A program made the position numbers and the translations under genes. From Chryseobacterium rhizoplanae (GTDB lineage: Bacteria > Bacteroidota > Bacteroidia > Flavobacteriales > Weeksellaceae): a stretch of 64,000 nucleotides of DNA. This document shows positions 59,736-64,000 of this stretch, piece by piece. Each line of letters starts with the position of its first letter. The first letter of the stretch is position 1. The notes under the pieces are model-generated. The model was given only the letters and a program-made list of their open reading frames with translations. It did not search any database and had not been told where the DNA came from. The stretch is from the NCBI RefSeq assembly GCF_900182655.1, contig NZ_FXTC01000001.1, forward strand, positions 1-64,000, read 5' to 3'.

Positions 59736-60851
59736 ATGAAGTATTTAAAAATATTTTCTGTTCTTTCCATCATGGTGGCCACACAGTCTTGTCTCTCTGC
59801 AGATGAAGATCCGGTTCCGGTTCCTCCCATGACTGGATCAGAAGTTAATGTAAAAGTTGGTGGTCCTACAGAACCTAATCAGGTTTGGATTGATCTGAGT
59901 GATTACACCAATCCGGCTGTCAACAGCAGAACAGACTGGGATCTTGGTTTTTATACAGGAGATGAATTTCGTGTGATTATGAACGGATCTCTTGCTATGA
60001 CAGTTATTAAAATACCTGATGCTACAGATATCAGTAAAATAAAAGATGCTGATGTTGAAAGTTTGAAAGAAATTGCTCAGGTGGGAACATTTGATGCTGC
60101 CAATATGAAATATATCGACAATCCTGATGGTAATTTTCTGACTCAGACTTCCGGGATTGATGCCATCAAAGAAAATGATTCTGATAATCCTGTTTATCTG
60201 ATCAATCTGGGAAGAGAAATACCTTCCGCAGCCAATATCGGGGCAGGTTCCGTCTCATTGTCCGGTGATCCGAGAGGATGGAAAAAAATTCAGATCCTTA
60301 GAGCTCAGAATGGATATAAAATCCGCTATGCCGATCTGAATGCAACAGGAACAGATATCAAAGAATATATCATTACCAAAGATACAGAATACAACTTTTC
60401 GTTTTTCAACCTGAAAACAGGTACACCTGTAAAAATTCAGCCTAAGAAAAAAAGCTGGGATTTGGTATTCACAACGTTTACCAATGAGGTATTCATGGGA
60501 CCTGCAACCAGTGCAGGAAGCTATTTCTATGCAGATTTTGTAACGACCAATACCTTGAATGGAGTAGGTGCCTATCAGGTAAGTGTTACAGGAAGTCTGG
60601 ACCAGGCTTATACTGCATTTAAACTGAAAGATGTTGAACCTGCCAAATTTGTTTTTAATGATCATAGAGCCATCGGTGATAAGTGGAGAACAACAACGGG
60701 CACGGCATCGAATCCGGTTCCTTTTGTCTACTCAGATCGTTTCTTTGTGCTGAAAGATGCTGAAGGCTTCTACTTTAAACTGAGATTCAACAAAATGAAA
60801 GACGAAAACGGAAACCGCGGGTACACCAATTTTGAATTTGAACCTTTATAA
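59736..60851 (+). CDS. hmuY: HmuY family heme-binding lipoprotein
   Basis: A 371-residue lipoprotein (signal ends ATQSC, acylated Cys19). The body matches the HmuY family: TDWDLGFYTGDEFRVIMNG near residue 69, WKKIQILRAQNGYKIRYADL in the centre, KKSWDLVFTTFTNEV, and a C-terminal SDRFFVLKDAEGFYFKLRFNKM. HmuY binds heme at the cell surface and hands it to a TonB receptor. The canonical ligand residues cannot be assigned by eye. The gene begins 16 bp after the receptor gene and 21 bp before the binding-protein gene: one operon. Confidence 0.86.
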   Translation: MKYLKIFSVLSIMVATQSCLSADEDPVPVPPMTGSEVNVKVGGPTEPNQVWIDLSDYTNPAVNSRTDWDLGFYTGDEFRVIMNGSLAMTVIKIPDATDISKIKDADVESLKEIAQVGTFDAANMKYIDNPDGNFLTQTSGIDAIKENDSDNPVYLINLGREIPSAANIGAGSVSLSGDPRGWKKIQILRAQNGYKIRYADLNATGTDIKEYIITKDTEYNFSFFNLKTGTPVKIQPKKKSWDLVFTTFTNEVFMGPATSAGSYFYADFVTTNTLNGVGAYQVSVTGSLDQAYTAFKLKDVEPAKFVFNDHRAIGDKWRTTTGTASNPVPFVYSDRFFVLKDAEGFYFKLRFNKMKDENGNRGYTNFEFEPL

Positions 60852-60872
60852 ATAATCAAATAATAGTATATC

Positions 60873-61751
60873 ATGAAAAAATTCATCCTTGCAGCTTCTG
60901 TACTTGTAGCAGTGTATTCTTGCAAAAAGGCAGAAGCATCAACGAAAGAAAATACAACAGAAGCCACTTCTGAAGCACCAAAAACCAACAATAAAATAGT
61001 AACGTTAAACGGTGGAATTACTGAAATCGTGGCTGCTTTGGGCTACGAAAAAGAAATCGTAGGAACAGACGTTACAAGTACTTACCCGGCATCTTTAAAA
61101 GCTACAGCTAAAGATTTAGGGCATATGAGATCAATGACCATTGAGCCGATCATGGCAGTCTCTCCGACATTAATTTTAGCTTCCGATAAAGATATCAACC
61201 CTGAATTAATGAGGAAAATCAAATCTTCCGGGATTCAAACTGAAGTATTCAAACAGGAATATACAGTAGATGGAACTAAAAAGTTAATCGAATCTGTAGC
61301 AAAAGCGATTGGAAATACAGATTACCAGAAATTAAATGACAAGATTGACGCAGATCTTAAACAGGTACAGCCTATTGCTAAAAAGCCAAAAGTATTGTTC
61401 ATCTACGCCAGAGGAAATATGCTGATGGTGAGTGGTAAAAATACACCAATGGCTTCATTGATCACTCTGGCAGGAGGTGAAAATGCTGTAACTGATTTTG
61501 AAGACTTCAAACCATTGACCCCTGAAGCCGTTGTAAAAGCTAATCCTGATGTTCTGTTCTTCTTTGAAACAGGTTTACAGGGAGCAGGAGGAAATGAAGG
61601 TGCTCTTAAAATGCCGGGTGTTTCCCAAACCAATGCAGGAAAGAATAAGAAGATCATCGCAATGGATGGAGGTTTAGTATCAGGTTTCGGACCGAGACTA
61701 GGAGAAGCAGCAGTAGGATTAAACAAACTTTTAATTGAAAACACAAAGTAA
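60873..61751 (+). CDS. hmuT: heme/iron ABC transporter substrate-binding lipoprotein
   Basis: A 292-residue periplasmic binding protein of the iron-siderophore/heme/B12 class (PF01497). The signal ends in a lipobox (VYSC, Cys17), so it is membrane-anchored. KIVTLNGGITEIVAALGYEK, GHMRSMTIEPIMAVSPTLIL and GGENAVTDFEDFKPLTPEAV give the two-lobed fold, and the tail is GGLVSGFGPRLGEAAVGL. The heme assignment comes from its position after hmuY. Its 3' end overlaps the start of the permease gene by 17 bp. Confidence 0.87.
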   Translation: MKKFILAASVLVAVYSCKKAEASTKENTTEATSEAPKTNNKIVTLNGGITEIVAALGYEKEIVGTDVTSTYPASLKATAKDLGHMRSMTIEPIMAVSPTLILASDKDINPELMRKIKSSGIQTEVFKQEYTVDGTKKLIESVAKAIGNTDYQKLNDKIDADLKQVQPIAKKPKVLFIYARGNMLMVSGKNTPMASLITLAGGENAVTDFEDFKPLTPEAVVKANPDVLFFFETGLQGAGGNEGALKMPGVSQTNAGKNKKIIAMDGGLVSGFGPRLGEAAVGLNKLLIENTK

Positions 61752-62775
61752 ACTATACTTTTATCTTATTATAAGTGCAGTACTGCTGGTCATTATAGCA
61801 GTGCTGTCACTTAATACAGGAGTTTATGATTTCGGAGAGAATTCTCCGTTCAGGGCACTGTGGCAATTTATAAAAGGTGATCCGTCATTATCCTTAAGTG
61901 ATAAATATGTGATTTGGGATGTAAGAGCAGCCAGAATTGTTATGGCAATTTTAATAGGAGGAATGCTTTCCGTCTCAGGAACCAGCCTTCAGGGACTTTT
62001 TAAAAATCCGCTGGCAACAGGTGATTTGATTGGCCTTACATCGGGAGCAACCCTGCTGGCAGCAATTGCGATTGTTTTAGGAGGACATTTCAAAGAATAC
62101 CTTCCTGAGGCTGTACAGTTTTCATTGGTAGGAATCGCAGCTTTTGTAGGATCATTCTTATCTATGATGCTGGTATACAGGATTTCAACAAGCGGAGGGA
62201 AGACAAATGTAGTGATGATGCTGCTTACCGGCGTTGCAATAACCGCAATAGGTTTTTCAATTACCGGGTTCCTGATCTATATTTCAAAGGATGAACAGCT
62301 TAGAGATCTTACCTTTTGGAATCTGGGAAGTTTGGCAGCTGCTACATGGACAAAGAATATCATTCTGGCCGTTGTAATGACGATAGCTTACATCATTTTA
62401 TTGCCTAAAGGAAAAGCTTTGAATGCCATGATGTTGGGAGAAAAAGATGCACAGCACCTGGGAATCAATGTGGAAAAACTGAAAAAACAGATCATCATCA
62501 CCGTTGCTTTAATGGTGGGAACCTGTGTAGCATTTTCAGGGACAATTGGTTTTGTAGGTCTTATTGTACCTTATATTTTAAGACTTTTATTCAAATCCAA
62601 CAATACCTTTATCCTGCCTTTATCAGCCATGTGCGGAAGTATTTTGCTGTTGACGGCAGATACATTCAGCAGAAGTATTGTAGCGCCGTCTGAACTTCCG
62701 ATCGGAATTCTGACTGCACTGATGGGAGGACCTATCTTTATTGCTATTTTGGTTAAATTTAAAAAATCACTGTAA
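61735..62775 (+). CDS. hmuU: heme/iron ABC transporter permease (FecCD family)
   Basis: A 346-residue permease with about ten helices of the FecCD/BtuC class: WDVRAARIVMAILIGGMLSV, SGTSLQGLFKNPLATGDLIG and FSGTIGFVGLIVPYILRLLF. No ATG is available near the N-terminus. The TTG at 61735 gives MKTQSKLYFYLIISAVLLVI and overlaps hmuT by 17 bp, consistent with translational coupling; a start slightly further in cannot be excluded. The stop codon overlaps the next ATG as TAATG. Confidence 0.9.
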   Translation: MKTQSKLYFYLIISAVLLVIIAVLSLNTGVYDFGENSPFRALWQFIKGDPSLSLSDKYVIWDVRAARIVMAILIGGMLSVSGTSLQGLFKNPLATGDLIGLTSGATLLAAIAIVLGGHFKEYLPEAVQFSLVGIAAFVGSFLSMMLVYRISTSGGKTNVVMMLLTGVAITAIGFSITGFLIYISKDEQLRDLTFWNLGSLAAATWTKNIILAVVMTIAYIILLPKGKALNAMMLGEKDAQHLGINVEKLKKQIIITVALMVGTCVAFSGTIGFVGLIVPYILRLLFKSNNTFILPLSAMCGSILLLTADTFSRSIVAPSELPIGILTALMGGPIFIAILVKFKKSL

Positions 62776-63548
62776 TGATCAAGGCACACCAGATTAATTA
62801 TAAACATAAAGAATTCCGTATTCTGGATGGGGTAGATGTCTCTCTGGAATATGGTGAATTTTTAGCCATTGTAGGTCCGAACGGAGCAGGAAAATCAAGC
62901 CTTATGAGTGTTTTGGCAGATGAAGTGAAATCCGGAAAACAAAAAGTATTATTTAAAGATAAGCTTATTCAGCATTGGAATGTAAAGGAGCTTTCCAGGC
63001 ATAAAGCAAAATTTTCGCAGCATAACAGTAATGATATCCCGCTTGAAGTAAAAGATGTGGTCATGATGGGAAGGTATCCTTATTTTGATGCCCAGCCCGG
63101 TAAAGAAGATCTGGAAGCCATGAATACTATGATGTATGAAACCGATATTTTTCATCTGAAGGACAGAGATTACAATACCTTGTCCGGAGGAGAAAAGCAA
63201 AGGGTACATCTGTCAAGAGTAATGGCACAATTACAGAACGACATTACCCATAAACTGGTTTTTCTGGACGAACCTTTGAATAATTTGGATATAAAACATC
63301 AGTATAAGGCGTTGGAAATTATCAAAAACTTTACGAATAAAGCCAACAGTGCCATTGTTGTTTTACATGATCTGAACCTTGCTGCACAATTTGCAGACAA
63401 GATTTTATTGATGAAATCAGGAAAAGTTTCCGCCTATGGAACTCCACAGGAAGTTTTTACAGCAGAAAACATCAGCAAAGCCTATAATTTTCCCTGTACC
63501 ATCTGCGGACACCCTATTACGAATAACCCAATGATCATTTTTGGATAA
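62775..63548 (+). CDS. hmuV: heme/iron ABC transporter ATPase
   Basis: A 257-residue ATP-binding protein. Walker A GPNGAGKSSL, Q-loop KFSQHNSND, signature LSGGEKQRVH, Walker B LVFLDEPLNNLD and the H-loop LHDLNLAAQFADK are all intact, and the sequence resembles HmuV and BtuD-like ATPases. It shares one base with the permease stop codon. The C-terminus carries CTICGHPITNNP, with two cysteines. Together with hmuT and hmuU it should complete inner-membrane import. Confidence 0.92.
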   Translation: MIKAHQINYKHKEFRILDGVDVSLEYGEFLAIVGPNGAGKSSLMSVLADEVKSGKQKVLFKDKLIQHWNVKELSRHKAKFSQHNSNDIPLEVKDVVMMGRYPYFDAQPGKEDLEAMNTMMYETDIFHLKDRDYNTLSGGEKQRVHLSRVMAQLQNDITHKLVFLDEPLNNLDIKHQYKALEIIKNFTNKANSAIVVLHDLNLAAQFADKILLMKSGKVSAYGTPQEVFTAENISKAYNFPCTICGHPITNNPMIIFG

Positions 63549-63550
63549 CC

Positions 63551-64000
63551 ATGGAAAAAGAAGAACTCAAAATCCTCGCACATAATCTTGCCAACCCTCA
63601 GGGAGAAAAAGGCATCGAGATTGGTGAAATGATGAATGCCACTAACATCAGTATGACGTTAGAAAGTATCAAAACACTGGTGATAGATGACAGTCAGCAT
63701 ATCCTAGAAATAGGGCACGGCAATGCCGGACACCTGAAAAGTATCATGAGCCTTGCCAAAAACCTCAGATATACAGGAATCGATATTTCTGAAACCATGC
63801 ACAATGAAGCCAGAAAACTCAATAAAGAATTTGAAAACCAGGCAGACTTTGTTTTGTATGAAGGAAAGAAGCTTCCTTTTCAGGACAGAACTTTTGATAA
63901 AATATTTACAGTCAATACTGTGTACTTCTGGGAAAATCCGGTAGAATTTTTAAATGAGATCTACAGGGTCTTGAAAGATGACGGAACATTCGTTCTTACA
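63551..64000 (+). CDS. class I SAM-dependent methyltransferase, incomplete at window end
   Basis: The first 150 residues of a Rossmann-fold methyltransferase. Motif I is HILEIGHGNAGH (near residue 51), then GIDISETMHNEARKLN, LPFQDRTFDKIFTVNTVYFW and the helix NEIYRVLKDDGTFVLT. The start ATG lies 2 bp after the hmuV stop codon, so it is part of the heme uptake operon. This is unusual company; it may act on a porphyrin or quinone, but no substrate can be read. The 3' end lies beyond the window. Confidence 0.82.
   Translation, partial: MEKEELKILAHNLANPQGEKGIEIGEMMNATNISMTLESIKTLVIDDSQHILEIGHGNAGHLKSIMSLAKNLRYTGIDISETMHNEARKLNKEFENQADFVLYEGKKLPFQDRTFDKIFTVNTVYFWENPVEFLNEIYRVLKDDGTFVLT

Noticed and set aside
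1..64000. Prophage, integrative element or insertion sequence
   Set aside because: No integrase, transposase, phage structural gene or attachment-site pair is visible; gene content is of ordinary chromosomal type.

Overview
The window is a 64-kb stretch of a low-GC chromosome from a member of the Bacteroidota, most likely a Chryseobacterium-type flavobacterium (Weeksellaceae). Five secreted proteins end in a 'YPNP'-type or related type IX secretion (T9SS) sorting domain. The gliding/T9SS-associated ABC genes gldF and gldG are present. Many genes are preceded by a flavobacterial -7 element (TANNTTTG, sometimes with a -33 TTTG/TTG about 19-21 bp upstream) rather than a sigma70 -35/-10 box, and clear Shine-Dalgarno sequences are scarce. 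No tRNA, rRNA, CRISPR array, prophage or insertion-sequence transposase is visible. Species-level identity is inference.

Layout. 1-6 kb: a MerR and an AraC regulator, the cytochrome oxidase assembly protein CcoG, an SMP-30-like lipoprotein and a DbpA-type RNA helicase. 6-19 kb: ribosomal protein S1, an M36 fungalysin-type protease, an EamA transporter, an alpha/beta hydrolase, a divergent MFS/AraC pair, ribosomal protein L19 and a large phosphoesterase. 19-26 kb: a YwqK-like protein, the two 3-oxoacid CoA-transferase subunits split by an opposing ABC exporter gene, then a 1.05-kb non-coding array of four repeat units and a DUF4197 protein. 26-38 kb: beta-hexosaminidase (GH20), glycosylasparaginase and beta-mannosidase (GH2), the three activities needed for the core of N-linked glycans, interleaved with a sulfur module (Crp/Fnr regulator, TauE, persulfide dioxygenase-rhodanese, two YeeE-like half transporters). 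38-52 kb: AEC transporter, PriA, DacB, an M1 aminopeptidase, a JmjC/cupin protein, Kbl, HemJ, GldF and GldG. 52-55 kb: small or uncharacterised genes, an Rrf2 regulator and a TauE permease. 55-64 kb: a heme/iron uptake locus with a T9SS-exported HmuY-like protein, a T9SS adhesin-like protein, a TonB receptor, HmuY lipoprotein, binding protein, permease, ATPase, and a methyltransferase that runs off the right edge.

How the parts may work together. The right-hand locus reads as a complete heme acquisition route from secreted or surface hemophore to cytoplasm. It shares a 53-bp near-identical operator/promoter module between two promoters. The sulfur module carries two copies of an identical 25-bp motif, each 16 bp upstream of a weak -7 element, fitting a class II Crp/Fnr-type activator. 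A second palindrome, AGTCTAC-N7-GTAGGATA, lies ahead of the Rrf2-linked TauE unit and of the JmjC gene. Intergenic spaces are unusually rich in dispersed hairpin repeats, several with compensatory base changes between copies. I see no obviously new enzymatic or defence system. The least explained structures are the four-unit array at 24.36-25.41 kb and the paired regulatory modules.
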